From: Mytilus galloprovincialis | Lineage: Eukaryota > Mollusca > Bivalvia > Mytilida > Mytilidae | DNA: 64,000 nucleotides | NCBI RefSeq assembly: GCF_965363235.1 | Contig: NC_134850.1 | Span: 41,722,602 to 41,786,601, forward strand | Direction: 5' to 3' | Shown here: one piece after another, positions 62,801 through 64,000 of the stretch | How positions within the stretch are numbered: position 1 is the stretch's first letter | Layout: each line of letters begins with the position of its first letter | Translations under genes and position numbers: made by a program | Notes under the pieces: generated by a model | What the model was told of the DNA's origin: nothing | The model's input: only the letters and a program-made list of their open reading frames with translations | Databases searched by the model: none

Positions 62801-64000
62801 TTGCACAATTTAGTAGGTTTACAGTTTTGTTGGGTTTTTTCTTTAGTTAACTCCATTTGGAATATATACCTTGCCAGGTAACTCCTTCAAGGCATCTATG
62901 AATTCATTAACAATGTCTTTGATGCTTATCTGACCCCCAATCAGGTCTTTAAACAACTGCACTCCTGTTTCAATGGCATCAACAATCTCTTTCACTTTCG
63001 TGTCAAACTGTGTGGCCAATGAAGCTATTTTCTTCATGTCATTTTCCTAAAAGTAAAACAACAATGAATTATCCTCAACAAGTCATGACTTATACCAATA
63101 TATAATATTAGGGGACAATTGTTATTCTGAGCATTTTAAATTGGAAAAAAAATAATAACCAGAATGCACAAAATACTATAGAATAGAAATTGAGTAAACG
63201 AATAAGTCCGTTCAGTTTTATTTAAGGTATTTTTCCATGATGTTTAATTTTTTCAGCGAAATGTTAAACTGTTGTCAAAATTAACATGTTATAAAATAAC
63301 TGTGTCAAACATAAAATGTATAAAGTTATAAAATCTATAAATCAGGCCATTAGTTTTCTTTTATAGCCGACCTTCGGTATGGGTTTTTCTCATTGTTGAA
63401 GGCCTAACAGTTGCCTATAATTGCTTACATCCACTTCATTTGAACTTTGGTGGATAGTTGTCTCATAGGCAATCATACCACATCTCCTTATTTTTTTATC
63501 AGCAATTTGCATAAAAAAAATAAAAAGATATTATCATAACAGTGTGAATACAGACACCTACATATAACTCTATAAAATACAATGTCCAACAAATCCTCTG
63601 TATGTGATTCACAGAGGAACTTGTAAAAAAATCTTATGTTTTTCAATTTATCTCAATTCCTGTCCAAATATTTATAACTACATGTACATTTTCCTAACTT
63701 AAATAAATACAACTGTTTAACTGACAGTGGCTGATAAACCATCAAAAGACTGTATTTTTTATCCAACATACTTGTAAAATATTCAGATTGTACTGGGTGC
63801 CTCCTTTAAAACAAAGTCTGGCTACAAAGAAGTCTAAGTTGAAGTCCAAAATTCCAAGGAGTACTCTTGCATAGGCCTCATCGTGAACATTTATTCTCAA
63901 ATGACCGCTTAAGGGCTCTACAAAATTTTTAACATTGATGCTTAAAAAATATACAATTTTTAGTTGAACTCTGACCTCAACTTCATATGTCAAATATTCC
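1..64000 (-). CDS. giant multi-exon modular gene (partial at both ends)
   Basis: Sixty consecutive minus-strand exons from 63917 down to 40 carry consistent AG/GT borders and joining phases, about 9.3 kb coding. The order is a helical N-terminal region, a LECT2-like M23 domain, a linker, then twelve repeats of a C-A-D-B exon module of about 200 residues. Neither the start codon nor the stop codon lies in the window: the most 5' exon opens in mid-codon, and the last visible exon ends in a donor site. Usual phases are 1 (C/A), 1 (A/D), 2 (D/B), 1 (B/C). Each complete module has a length divisible by three (591-750 nt), which is strong internal support. Function is unknown. Many paired cysteines and the LECT2-like fold point to a secreted protein, by inference. 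The family is not one I can name. Confidence 0.9.
40..1221 (-). CDS. module 12 (C12, fused A12-D12, B12), last visible
   Basis: Exons: C12 1048-1221, A12+D12 612-864 as one exon, and B12 40-218; total 606 nt. C12 has [20 protein letters not shown] and VTACDHS. A12 has [11 protein letters not shown] (CC changed to MC) and [13 protein letters not shown], then FQWG continues without an intron into [13 protein letters not shown], the D segment. A TAA right after this exon belongs to its GTAAG donor, so this is not the C-terminus. B12 reads [20 protein letters not shown] with [11 protein letters not shown] and LPKKSCNW, then a GTAAGA donor at 39-34. The gene continues to the left of the window. 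Confidence 0.87.
1590..3447. repeat. inverted-repeat element filled by a 474-bp higher-order satellite
   Basis: Ends are short inverted repeats, AACCGGATTT at 1590 and AAATCCGGTT ending at 3447. The interior is a tandem array. The landmark CAAGAACCATAACTCC recurs at 1801, 1962, 2123, 2275, 2436, 2597, 2749, 2910, 3071 and 3223. Spacings are 161, 161, 152 repeated three times, giving a higher-order unit of 474 bp. The 152-bp monomers share the variant ending CATTTGATTGCCGC. A GC-rich run of CGCC units follows at about 3367-3400. It lies in the B11/C12 intron and is non-coding. Confidence 0.9.
3654..5817 (-). CDS. module 11 (C11, A11, D11, B11)
   Basis: Exons: C11 5647-5817, A11 4979-5188, D11 4450-4492 (43 nt) and B11 3654-3823; total 594 nt. 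C11 has [29 protein letters not shown] and RWQK. A11 has [16 protein letters not shown] and [16 protein letters not shown]11 reads [15 protein letters not shown]11 has [30 protein letters not shown] and LPKQYC. A second in-phase donor (GTACTG, six bases upstream) could shorten B11 by two codons; GTATGT at 3653-3648 is the better match. Confidence 0.87.
3824..7297. other. plain introns, modules 10-11
   Basis: Outside the exons listed for modules 10 and 11, the intervals 3824-4449, 4493-4978, 5189-5646, 5818-6504 and 6909-7297 are AT-rich intron. I see no repeat, coding or RNA signal in them. The same holds for 13700-14130 and 21404-21913. Confidence 0.6.
6505..8159 (-). CDS. module 10 (C10, A10, D10, B10)
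   Basis: Exons: C10 7986-8159, A10 7298-7510, D10 6866-6908 (43 nt) and B10 6505-6668; total 594 nt. C10 has [28 protein letters not shown] and SVAGW. A10 has [11 protein letters not shown] (CC changed to FC) and [16 protein letters not shown]10 ([14 protein letters not shown]) leads into B10 [20 protein letters not shown] with CFNSTSVC and RQCAW. All exons are compact, and the C10/A10 intron carries only a repeat-tail fragment. Confidence 0.88.
7745..7965 (+). repeat. 3'-end fragment of a reverse-transcriptase retroelement
   Basis: The phrases GTGCCACCTGTGGAGCAGG and CCTACCCTTCCAGAGCACCT are close to the reverse complement of the region at 46880-46920, the 3' part of the RT element in the 45.6-kb repeat. 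No reading frame is left. Related tails lie at 12925-12985, 23500-23725 and 49485-49705. Confidence 0.6.
8319..8531. mobile_element. MITE of the ATACTGTGGATTCATT family
   Basis: The segment opens ATACTGTGGATTCATTATTA and closes with ...AAACACAGTAGT, a degenerate inverted match. The interior has the family phrase CCAATTTTCATAGATTT and its inverted counterpart. A second copy of the family is at 37127-37315. It is short, AT-rich, non-coding and intronic (B9/C10). Confidence 0.7.
8703..13233 (-). CDS. module 9 (C9 fused to B8, A9, D9, B9)
   Basis: C9 occupies about 13051-13233 of the fused exon 13051-13391, followed by A9 11956-12180, D9 9190-9232 (43 nt) and B9 8703-8860. Modules 8 and 9 together total 1,200 nt. 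C9 reads [20 protein letters not shown] and ends QDPQCDINS and DSVGW. A9 has [11 protein letters not shown], so one cysteine of the usual CC is replaced by Phe, with LNMCERS and YAWG. B9 has lost the two inner cysteines of the pattern ([11 protein letters not shown]) but keeps LPIPVCD. The D9/A9 intron carries a 2.5-kb dispersed repeat. Confidence 0.87.
9387..9550. mobile_element. short non-autonomous hAT5-like element
   Basis: It starts CAGTGGCGGATCCAG and ends CTGCCTCTG, imperfect inverted termini. The interior has runs of G. The flanks ATGTG and GTGTG agree at four of five bases, fitting a 5-bp target duplication. Three relatives are at 17167, 25158 and 28781. Confidence 0.7.
9945..10545. 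repeat. tandem array, period about 120 bp, 5 units
   Basis: The phrase CCCATACATGAATATATATGG recurs about every 120 bp with GGGGTGGGGATCTCG, CAAACAGGAGGGGG and GGGACTTCCCCTATA in each unit. The same unit occurs 3-4 times in repeat copy 2 (46365-46700). The longer reading frames through it are by-products of the repeat. Confidence 0.8.
12233..12353. mobile_element. 121-bp palindromic MITE
   Basis: The ends GGTCATAAAACTTT and AAAGTTTTATGCC are inverted repeats with one difference. The interior contains the near-direct repeat CGAGCACGATTTTTGT / CGAGCATGATTTTTGT. It lies in the A9/C9 intron. Confidence 0.65.
13234..22087 (-). CDS. module 8 (C8, A8, D8, B8), exon A8 heads a 133-bp array
   Basis: C8 21914-22087, A8 21188-21403, D8 13649-13691 (43 nt), and the B8 part of a fused exon (13051-13391, join near 13233). 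C8 has [20 protein letters not shown] and STDGW. A8 has [32 protein letters not shown], and ends FSFDSG before GTAAGTG. The last roughly 112 nt of A8 plus its donor are the repeat unit of a 12-copy array that fills much of the A8/D8 intron; a 5.6-kb transposon sits in that array. The intron is therefore 7.5 kb. The first donor in transcript order gives the correct phase into D8. B8 begins [11 protein letters not shown] and has CLEEGKAC and LPKIACDW. Confidence 0.87.
14131..15050 (-). repeat. 133-bp exon-end/5' splice-site array, 7 units
   Basis: Seven units; landmark ACACTTACCA at 14131, 14264, 14397, 14530, 14664, 14797 and 14930 (period 133, once 134). On the minus strand each unit holds the last roughly 112 nt of exon A8 ([20 protein letters not shown] and on), a GTAAGTG donor, and 21 nt of intron ending TTATTAG. 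The array continues as five more units after the transposon at 15053-20635. The period is not a multiple of three, so read-through shifts frame at each unit and the copies cannot extend the protein as one open exon. Confidence 0.95.
15262..15297 (+). promoter_or_regulatory. subterminal motif pair, likely transposase-binding sites
   Basis: GGGTATGTTCGGACA (15262-15276) and GGGTAAGTTCGGAC (15284-15297) repeat the core of the terminal inverted repeat (GGGGATGTTCGGACA at 15063). Such internal repeats of the terminal motif are typical transposase-binding sites, so this role is inferred. Confidence 0.55.
15589..16192. mobile_element. 604-bp MITE nested in the transposon
   Basis: Termini GAGTGGGGTGCCCATTTTCG and, inverted, GAGTGGGGGGCTCATATTCG differ at a few bases. 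TA flanks both sides (15587-15588 and 16193-16194). No coding region. The TA target suggests mobilisation by a Tc1/mariner-group transposase. It inserted after the host element formed or arrived. Confidence 0.85.
16261..16410. mobile_element. short G/C-run foldback element in the transposon
   Basis: ATTGAGGGGGGAGGATCTT at the left is an imperfect inverted match to AAGACCCCTCCTACCCTCCC plus TCAATAT at the right. About 150 bp, with no coding potential. Confidence 0.5.
17167..17300. mobile_element. short hAT5-like element in the transposon
   Basis: It begins CAGTGGCGAATCCAG and ends AATCCGCCTCTG. The flanks GAACT and GATCT agree at four of five bases. It shares CATCACGCTTCAGTGATTCC with the copy at 9387, so both belong to one subfamily. 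Confidence 0.7.
17340..17445 (+). repeat. mussel repeat tail (TTGTCTCATTGGCAATCAT)
   Basis: GTGACCTATAGTTGTTAATG, then TGGATAGTTGTCTCATTGGC and a T-rich end. The same tail is at 33843-33910, 47540-47605, 55920-56055 and 63361-63500. I take it for the 3' tail of a SINE- or LINE-like family that is abundant in mussels. Confidence 0.6.
17753..19591 (-). CDS. pogo/Tigger (CENP-B-like) transposase, 612 aa, uninterrupted
   Basis: This is a cut-and-paste DNA transposase acting on the ends of the host element. Residues about 10-50 form a psq-type helix-turn-helix ([20 protein letters not shown]). Residues about 65-145 form the CENP-B-type second HTH ([14 protein letters not shown]). The DDE/DDD core follows: WNMDET (Asp172), [10 protein letters not shown] (Asp282) and [12 protein letters not shown] (Asp318). 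The C-terminal part has an acidic/polar spacer and a strongly lysine-rich tail ([22 protein letters not shown] in part), a likely nuclear or DNA-binding tail. The Met start is chosen because MPHKGKGIY precedes the first helix, as in relatives. No stop or frameshift is visible and the catalytic triad is intact, so it may be active. Confidence 0.95.
   Translation of the reverse strand: MPHKGKGIYGQYDVEALKNAVDAVKSGMSIRKAAIRYGVPKSSLNDRTTGKKPIALEFGRKPTIPIEIENRMVEVVLTLSEKGFGITKRQMLARVGTLVRQMDLKTPFKNGIPGKDWWKGFKNRHPEVVIRKPEKLSTVRSRMLNATVVGKYFKELQTVTEELSPTSIWNMDETGINLEHQPAGVLARRGAKSVPGRVGNTRENITLLPCVNAAGEKMPTFIVAKGKTSRSLRAYNMHEGPENAEWRFQAKAWMDDELGEDWFKNVFLKHCGPQRPQVLVLDSHHSHETLGLLEAALANRIEVLAFPPHTTHFLCPLDRTMFGPLMKEYGYLCTEYMSSDPNNIVNKESAPKLIRQAYEKAFTRVNIVSGFESTGIYHWNPLAIPKEAFSPSDAFDRNNNGQFKTDEHPLQWVLANIQSVPNNPIPVVSLPTDVTPIAQPENVQQNLEVVVEIHRSAVPSSVHTVAENQGQDGEYTVDFESPNNSILNTSNDPMISQSLSDLDAANILAALNDGNMEITAGETVESSLHQDITGWSSQWNSELENIFKLPPIIPKPPKKNSRRLTSHRLLTSPQILNEKRKAKQEKDDKCKKLKAKKDEKCNNLKVKKEKKK
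20081..20341 (+). other. 86-codon reading frame inside the transposon, doubtful gene
   Basis: This is a plus-strand frame between the transposase and the right end. It contains [19 protein letters not shown], then a lysine-rich run. HLKGQKH resembles the second half of a U1-type C2H2 zinc finger, and KVCPNIPS precedes it, but a clean CxxC pair is missing. Part of the frame is the duplicated terminal motif at 20210. It could be a remnant accessory DNA-binding protein or chance. Confidence 0.25.
20173..20225. promoter_or_regulatory. inverted pair of the terminal motif inside the transposon
   Basis: GTGTCCGAATATCCCC (20173-20188) and GGGGATGTTCGGACAC (20210-20225) face each other across 21 bp and could form a hairpin. 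Both match the core of the 25-bp terminal repeat. A further direct copy, TGTCCGAACTTCCCCC (20593-20608), precedes the right terminus. Binding by the transposase is inferred. Confidence 0.55.
20638..21300 (-). repeat. 133-bp exon-end/5' splice-site array, 5 units (includes A8)
   Basis: Landmark ACACTTACCA or its variant lies at 20648, 20781, 20914, 21047 and 21180, exactly 133 bp apart. The unit at 21180 is the 3' end of the complete exon A8, so the array grew from this exon toward its donor side. All five units have AGTATATAGAA where the seven units left of the transposon have AGTATGTAGAA (a silent Tyr difference). The unit is otherwise nearly identical on both sides. Confidence 0.95.
22424..23942 (-). 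CDS. module 7 (C7, fused A7-D7, B7)
   Basis: Exons: C7 23775-23942, A7+D7 22874-23138 as one exon, and B7 22424-22587; total 597 nt. C7 has [27 protein letters not shown] and SVNGW. The A7 part has [16 protein letters not shown] and [13 protein letters not shown]. It then reads straight through [19 protein letters not shown], the D segment, with no intron at the position where most modules have one. B7 has LCVDNKQAC and LPKPLC. At 1.5 kb this is among the most compact modules. Confidence 0.88.
22748..22768. repeat. poly(T) tract
   Basis: An uninterrupted run of about 21 T followed by AAAG in the B7/A7 intron. No adjacent element body is recognised. Confidence 0.6.
23350..23730 (+). repeat. 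retroelement 3'-tail fragment with a 45-T run
   Basis: GATGGGGTTTGTTTCACTCAG, then a T run at about 23607-23651, then GCCATGCTGGTGTCAG and TATGAGTTTAAATGTC resemble the tail at 49485-49705. The pure T tract sits where that tail has a T/G-rich region, so it is probably a later microsatellite expansion. Reading frames on either strand here, with poly-Phe or poly-Lys, are artefacts. Confidence 0.6.
24318..28448 (-). CDS. module 6 (C6, A6, D6, B6)
   Basis: Exons: C6 28275-28448, A6 26158-26373, D6 25056-25098 (43 nt) and B6 24318-24475; total 591 nt, the shortest complete module. C6 has [28 protein letters not shown] and AVDGW. A6 has [22 protein letters not shown] and DYKWG. D6 reads [14 protein letters not shown]6 begins [20 protein letters not shown] and has CFEESGPC and LPKLGCDW. 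The 1.9-kb C6/A6 intron is mostly the foldback element at 26587-27826, and the D6/A6 intron holds two short DNA elements. Confidence 0.88.
25158..25325. mobile_element. short hAT5-like element with perfect 5-bp flanks
   Basis: It starts CAGTGGCGGATCCAGG and ends GCATCCGCTCCTG. ATGAC lies directly on both sides (25153-25157 and 25326-25330). The interior consists of runs of C and G and has no reading frame of its own. It sits in the intron between D6 and A6. Confidence 0.8.
25585..25969. mobile_element. 385-bp TTAA MITE
   Basis: GGATGTTCGC at the left and GCGAACATCC at the right are perfect inverted repeats. TTAA flanks both (25581-25584 and 25970-25973). The TTAA target suggests piggyBac-type mobilisation. 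No coding part. Confidence 0.85.
26587..27826. mobile_element. 1.24-kb foldback element with repeat-built ends
   Basis: The left end (AAAATTTGTTCCGG) and right end (GGAACAAATTTT) begin long imperfect inverted repeats of more than 150 bp. These are made of many short words such as GGAACAAATTTCA, AAATATGTTCC and GGAACTT. Toward the right is a direct array of about 41-bp units with AACTTATTTCACCAGGT (27500-27700). No coding region. The element fills most of the C6/A6 intron. Confidence 0.7.
28058..28222. repeat. 26-bp minisatellite, about 6-7 units
   Basis: The unit GATTATAAGACTACATTGTA plus TTTTAA is tandemly repeated with one or two single-base variants. Intronic, 50 bp from the C6 donor. Confidence 0.9.
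28781..28934. mobile_element. short hAT5-like element with perfect 5-bp flanks
   Basis: It starts CAGGGGCGGATCAAG and ends TGGATCCGCGCCTG. CTTTT flanks both sides. It contains three GGGGGGGTTCC-type runs. Open frames across it are not genes. Confidence 0.8.
29217..31505 (-). CDS. module 5 (C5, A5, D5, B5)
   Basis: Exons: C5 31323-31505, A5 30785-31003, D5 30107-30149 (43 nt) and B5 29217-29386; total 615 nt. C5 has [20 protein letters not shown], then DDPGCSRN and SVYGW. A5 has [22 protein letters not shown] and a final WG. D5 ([14 protein letters not shown]) joins directly into B5 [21 protein letters not shown]5 has ICLDVNTEC and FPQPLCD. All four exon types are canonical here, so this is a good reference copy for building an alignment. 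Confidence 0.88.
30366..30715 (+). repeat. dispersed repeat with internal near-duplication
   Basis: TCGTTTCTGTGTGTGTTACA and, about 170 bp later, GTCCGTTTCTGTTTGTGTTA start two similar segments. The end reads GGATTTATGAGTTTGAACAG and TACTACTGTTGCCTTTATTT, a phrase I associate with abundant mussel repeats. No coding sign. Confidence 0.5.
31854..34109 (-). CDS. module 4 (C4, A4, D4, B4)
   Basis: Exons: C4 33936-34109, A4 32981-33208, D4 32641-32683 (43 nt) and B4 31854-32020; total 612 nt. C4 reads [20 protein letters not shown] and ends in [12 protein letters not shown], the typical C close (G/A-x-Y-x-x-S-V-x-G-W). A4 has [10 protein letters not shown] and INTCEY and closes DSYEWG. B4 has [11 protein letters not shown] and IPQPFC. 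The A4 donor is duplicated by a 22-bp direct repeat, giving a second donor at 32958. Use of that second site would add 22 nt and shift the frame, so the proximal donor is the likely one. Confidence 0.87.
32947..32990 (-). repeat. 22-bp duplication that doubles the A4 5' splice site
   Basis: CAGATACATACCCCATTCATAA occurs twice head to tail. On the minus strand each copy carries the exon end (TATGAATGGG) and donor (GTATGT). Confidence 0.9.
33640..33835. repeat. 36-bp minisatellite, about 5 units
   Basis: AATCATTCATAAAAAGACAA and then ATGCAAAATAACTATTA repeat in tandem with few changes. A mussel repeat tail follows at 33843-33910. Confidence 0.9.
34803..38194 (-). CDS. module 3 (C3 in two exons, A3, D3, B3)
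   Basis: Exons: C3a 38103-38194, C3b 37031-37076 (46 nt), A3 36033-36287, D3 35592-35646 (55 nt) and B3 34803-34978; total 624 nt. C3a is glycine/alanine-rich ([15 protein letters not shown]). C3b supplies the single cysteine of the C segment ([11 protein letters not shown]). A3 keeps [10 protein letters not shown] and ends FEYAWG. D3 is four codons longer than the standard 43-nt form. B3 has [14 protein letters not shown] and QVPLCS. A partial copy of the 5' part of B3, with its acceptor, follows at 35019-35100. Confidence 0.85.
34897..35115 (-). repeat. tandem duplication covering the start of exon B3
   Basis: The segment at about 34897-34990 recurs at 35019-35112, offset 122 bp, with a few differences. 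It includes the B3 acceptor and the first roughly 80 nt of B3 (YTISKMGG...IVTICIPFD). The second copy lies upstream in the transcript and has an AG acceptor but no matching donor at its truncated end. Confidence 0.85.
35780..35935. repeat. 26-bp minisatellite and short direct repeats
   Basis: AACATGGACAAGCTCCCTCA with CAATAT repeats about three times (35785-35860), followed by two or three copies of TATGTTCTTTCCCTAAGTCTA. Intronic. Confidence 0.8.
37127..37315. mobile_element. MITE of the ATACTGTGGATTCATT family
   Basis: ATACTGTGGGTTCATAATTA at the left and AAAATCCACAGTAAT at the right are inverted. CCAATTTTCATGGATCTTG and CAATCCATGAAAATTGG form an inner inverted pair. It lies just upstream of exon C3b in the transcript. 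Confidence 0.75.
38467..38621 (-). repeat. 40-bp minisatellite that repeats the B2 5' splice site
   Basis: Four units contain ATCATGTGACTWACCTGGTAA on the plus strand. On the minus strand each is an exon-like end TTACCAG followed by GTTAGT or GTAAGT. The unit nearest the exon is the real B2 donor at 38604; three further donors follow in the intron. Confidence 0.9.
38605..41317 (-). CDS. module 2 (C2 in two exons, A2, D2, B2)
   Basis: Exons: C2a 41190-41317, C2b 40167-40308, A2 39618-39869, D2 39125-39167 (43 nt) and B2 38605-38759; total 720 nt. C2a is a basic helix ([20 protein letters not shown]); C2b adds [10 protein letters not shown] and [12 protein letters not shown]2 has lost the usual CC pair: [10 protein letters not shown] stands where other copies have a form of CTGxDCC. 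It keeps LDPCHF and the closing SYEWG. B2 has CIAGDC and VPIPLC. The B2 donor lies at the edge of a roughly 40-bp minisatellite that repeats the donor. The divergence, shared with modules 1 and 3, suggests the 5' modules are the oldest or least constrained. Confidence 0.85.
41528..41627 (-). repeat. 52-bp duplication of the B1 exon end and donor
   Basis: ACTGTCAGGCCAWGARTAAC and TTCCATTAGGATAACATAT occur twice, 52 bp apart. The inner copy is the end of exon B1 with a GTAAGT donor. The outer copy has GTAAAT, a weaker site. Confidence 0.85.
41582..55137 (-). CDS. module 1 (split C1, A1, D1, B1), with a SAP-like motif
   Basis: Exons: C1a 54986-55137, C1b 50354-50492, A1 49778-49990, D1 42185-42257 (identical second copy at 45141-45213) and B1 41582-41754. 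Total is 750 nt with one D1. C1b holds [20 protein letters not shown] followed by RAQMIKRI, which fits the SAP helix-extended-loop-helix pattern. C1a has a similar helical run ending [17 protein letters not shown]1 carries the CC pair (AVECCMNV) and NPC. D1 is 73 nt, not the usual 43. B1 has [16 protein letters not shown] and LPICYP. The module is stretched over 13 kb because its introns hold several large repeats. It is the most divergent repeat, together with modules 2 and 3. Confidence 0.85.
42915..44930. mobile_element. 2-kb inverted-repeat element nested in the TTAA element
   Basis: TTTATACGACCGCA (42939) and TGCGGTCGTATAAA (ending 44924) are perfect 14-bp inverted ends near the edges. 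Inside are two kinds of tandem block: about 270-bp units with TTTGGACCAACTTGAAAACT (43650-44180) and about 150-bp units with CTAATTCCTAAACTGTTGGG (44190-44790). A (GAC)n tract follows at about 44811-44863. Long frames through the blocks are repeat by-products. Confidence 0.75.
44811..44863. repeat. (GAC)n microsatellite
   Basis: About 17 GAC triplets within the nested element. The poly-Val frame on the minus strand comes from this tract and is not a gene. Confidence 0.95.
45141..45213 (-). CDS. second, identical copy of exon D1 (73 nt)
   Basis: This is identical to 42185-42257, with the same AG acceptor and GTAAG donor. It encodes [20 protein letters not shown] and IVV. Because 73 nt is not a multiple of three, a transcript with both copies would leave frame; only one can be used. 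It is the first D1 met after A1 in the transcript, so it may be the one normally spliced. Confidence 0.75.
45615..48853 (+). repeat. dispersed repeat, copy 2 (3.2 kb with an insertion)
   Basis: Collinear with 9325-11825 from AAATCAAAGCGCTGTAAG to GGGTGCTCGCATAAGGCAG. It contains 3-4 units of the roughly 120-bp array (46365-46700) and the CTTCCGGAATCGGATCCGA landmark near 47988. It has a private RT fragment at 46701-47467 and lacks the hAT5-like insertion of copy 1. A CTGAGACTACT...AGTAGTCTCAG hairpin lies near 47838, whereas copy 1 has a similar hairpin about 11213, at a different point of the repeat. Confidence 0.75.
46701..47467 (-). mobile_element. reverse-transcriptase retroelement, 5'-truncated fossil
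   Basis: The minus-strand frame 46983-47408 matches the end of a reverse transcriptase: [31 protein letters not shown] and [12 protein letters not shown] roughly 220-bp 3' untranslated part continues to 46701. The sequence resembles Penelope-like or other non-LTR RTs; the family is not certain. It is truncated and cannot be complete. Copies of its tail at several sites in this window imply a successful family. Confidence 0.7.
48885..49432. repeat. 33-bp minisatellite, about 16 units
   Basis: The unit TGTTGACCTCTAAATGACTT followed by TGTCTGAGACTGTC is repeated with small variants (units of about 30-35 bp). Intronic. Confidence 0.95.
49485..49705 (+). repeat. retroelement 3'-tail copy
   Basis: GAAGCAGGATTTGCTTACCC, GTTTTTGCCATGGAACTGTC and TTTGGTATCTTTCGCCTCTC are the reverse complement of the 46701-46920 tail. 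No coding part. It follows the minisatellite and precedes exon A1. Confidence 0.7.
50573..52815 (-). mobile_element. second reverse-transcriptase retroelement fossil, with an insertion
   Basis: The minus-strand frame ending at 52335 has [20 protein letters not shown] and [16 protein letters not shown], the end of an RT related to but distinct from that at 46701. The part from about 50573 to 51279 is its 3' region (AAATGCGGCGGGGTTAAACA, CTCAACCCTCCCCCTATACC). The two parts are separated by a 1.1-kb insertion. It is 5'-truncated and broken; the family is probably Penelope-like or another non-LTR type. Confidence 0.65.
51280..52392. mobile_element. 1,113-bp element inserted in the RT fossil
   Basis: It starts TGTAACGG and ends GCTTTACA (short TGTAA/TTACA ends), flanked by ACAA (51276-51279 and 52393-52396). 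The inner ends carry inverted words such as GATATTTTATCC and GGATAAAATATC. Very AT-rich, no coding region. Confidence 0.65.
53268..53890. mobile_element. 623-bp inverted-repeat element with a 168-bp tandem core
   Basis: ATACCCCCGC and GCGGGGGTAT are perfect 10-bp inverted ends. The core holds three units with GTGTTCGGTAAACAGGAAG at about 168-bp spacing. A GGACGGACTGAC-type microsatellite follows (53790-53850). Since 168 is divisible by three, two minus-strand frames stay open; neither looks like a gene. Confidence 0.75.
54122..54332. mobile_element. 211-bp palindromic MITE
   Basis: Perfect inverted ends of 26 bp begin ATACTGTAAATTCAGAAAT (54122) and close at 54332. Inside, CGCAATAATTAAAAC and related words repeat. 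Degenerate pieces of the same family appear near 1485-1510 and 60440. Confidence 0.85.
54700..54825 (+). repeat. SINE 3'-end fragment
   Basis: CTGGTGGACATTAAGCAAAA followed by CAATCAATCAATT resembles the (CAAT)n-type tail of tRNA-derived molluscan SINEs such as the one at 57959. The head is missing. Confidence 0.45.
55306..55570. mobile_element. 265-bp inverted-repeat element (ATGCCCCAC ends)
   Basis: ATGCCCCAC and GTGGGGCAT are perfect 9-bp inverted ends. It contains AAGTTTCAAGTTGATTGGAC and a GAACGAACGAAC microsatellite. Non-coding. Confidence 0.7.
55920..56055 (+). repeat. mussel repeat with TTGTCTCATTGGCAATCAT tail
   Basis: TATAGCTGACTATGCGGCAT, TTGCTCATTGTTGAAGGCC and GAGAGTTGTCTCATTGGCAA. 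It is homologous over more than 100 bp to 63361-63500 and ends 15 bp before exon 56069-56146's donor. Confidence 0.7.
56069..56942 (-). CDS. linker between the M23-like domain and the repeats, 2 exons
   Basis: Exons 56795-56942 and 56069-56146. The first begins [19 protein letters not shown] and then becomes a Pro/Ala/Glu/Asp-rich stretch ([17 protein letters not shown]). The second, which begins with the split codon joining the exons, is polar and basic ([20 protein letters not shown]). Composition fits a flexible linker between folded regions. Splice sites are GTAGG and GTACG donors with clear AG acceptors, and the phases (1, then 1) fit the neighbours. No domain is recognised. Confidence 0.8.
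56205..56476. mobile_element. 272-bp TTAA MITE
   Basis: GGTGGTACCCAACACT and AGTGTTAGGTACCACC are inverted with one or two differences. TTAA flanks both sides (56201-56204 and 56477-56480). Non-coding. Confidence 0.85.
57429..59230 (-). CDS. LECT2-like peptidase M23 domain, 3 exons
   Basis: Exons 59041-59230, 58487-58651 and 57429-57608 join in phase 0. The stretch [20 protein letters not shown] matches the LECT2/M23 core, where human LECT2 has [20 protein letters not shown]. Downstream, [20 protein letters not shown] and then VDPTKFL match the family's closing strand and DPTxYL. In active M23 enzymes the zinc ligands are His and Asp of HxGxD plus a His of HxH. Here the first His is replaced (VEGVD), the Asp is kept, and only one His remains (SIHF). 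The domain therefore probably keeps the fold without peptidase activity, as a ligand-binding LECT2-type module would. Four or more cysteines (PKCH, GPCKG, SPCY, QTCDD) suggest disulfides. It lies directly N-terminal to the cysteine-rich repeats. Confidence 0.75.
57959..58207 (+). mobile_element. tRNA-derived SINE
   Basis: The head has an A-box-like TGACCTAGTGGTTAAG and a B-box-like GGTTGTGAGTTTGAGTCC, spaced as in tRNA-derived SINEs. The body ends GTTGAAAGTGGCATTAAACA followed by CCAATCAATCATC. About 250 bp, in the intron between the second and third M23 exons. It is not a functional tRNA gene. Confidence 0.8.
59325..59660. repeat. degenerate 30-40-bp minisatellite
   Basis: Variants of AAGATAAGCTATTCATGTCC and TCAATAAACAAA recur about eight to nine times with spacers of varying length. 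Intronic, upstream of the first M23 exon. Confidence 0.85.
60017..63917 (-). CDS. N-terminal helical region of the modular gene, 7 exons
   Basis: Exons: 63772-63917, 62870-63046, 62097-62255, 61779-61921, 61425-61495, 60917-61083 and 60017-60183. They join in frame (phases 0, 0, 0, 2, 1, 0, 2). The protein is rich in amphipathic helix with few cysteines; examples are [32 protein letters not shown] and [20 protein letters not shown]. The first exon opens with two bases of a codon begun upstream, so the true N-terminus and any signal peptide lie beyond 64000. I recognise no domain here. Long helices containing repeated I/V/L heptads could form a coiled-coil or lipid-contacting bundle, but that is only an impression from composition. 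Confidence 0.85.
63361..63500 (+). repeat. mussel repeat with TTGTCTCATAGGCAATCAT tail
   Basis: TATAGCCGACCTTCGGTATG, CTCATTGTTGAAGGCCTAAC and ATAGTTGTCTCATAGGCAAT. A diverged relative of 55920-56055. Confidence 0.65.

Larger units (their letters stand above)
52816..63360. other. plain introns, 5' part of the visible gene
   Basis: Intervals without a recognised feature: 52816-53267, 54333-54699, 55571-55919, 56481-56794, 57609-57958, 58652-59040, 59661-60016, 60184-60916, 61084-61424, 61496-61778, 62256-62869 and 63047-63360. All are AT-rich intron sequence. A run of about 13 C lies near 58917-58929 and a (GAT)n piece near 60258. Confidence 0.55.
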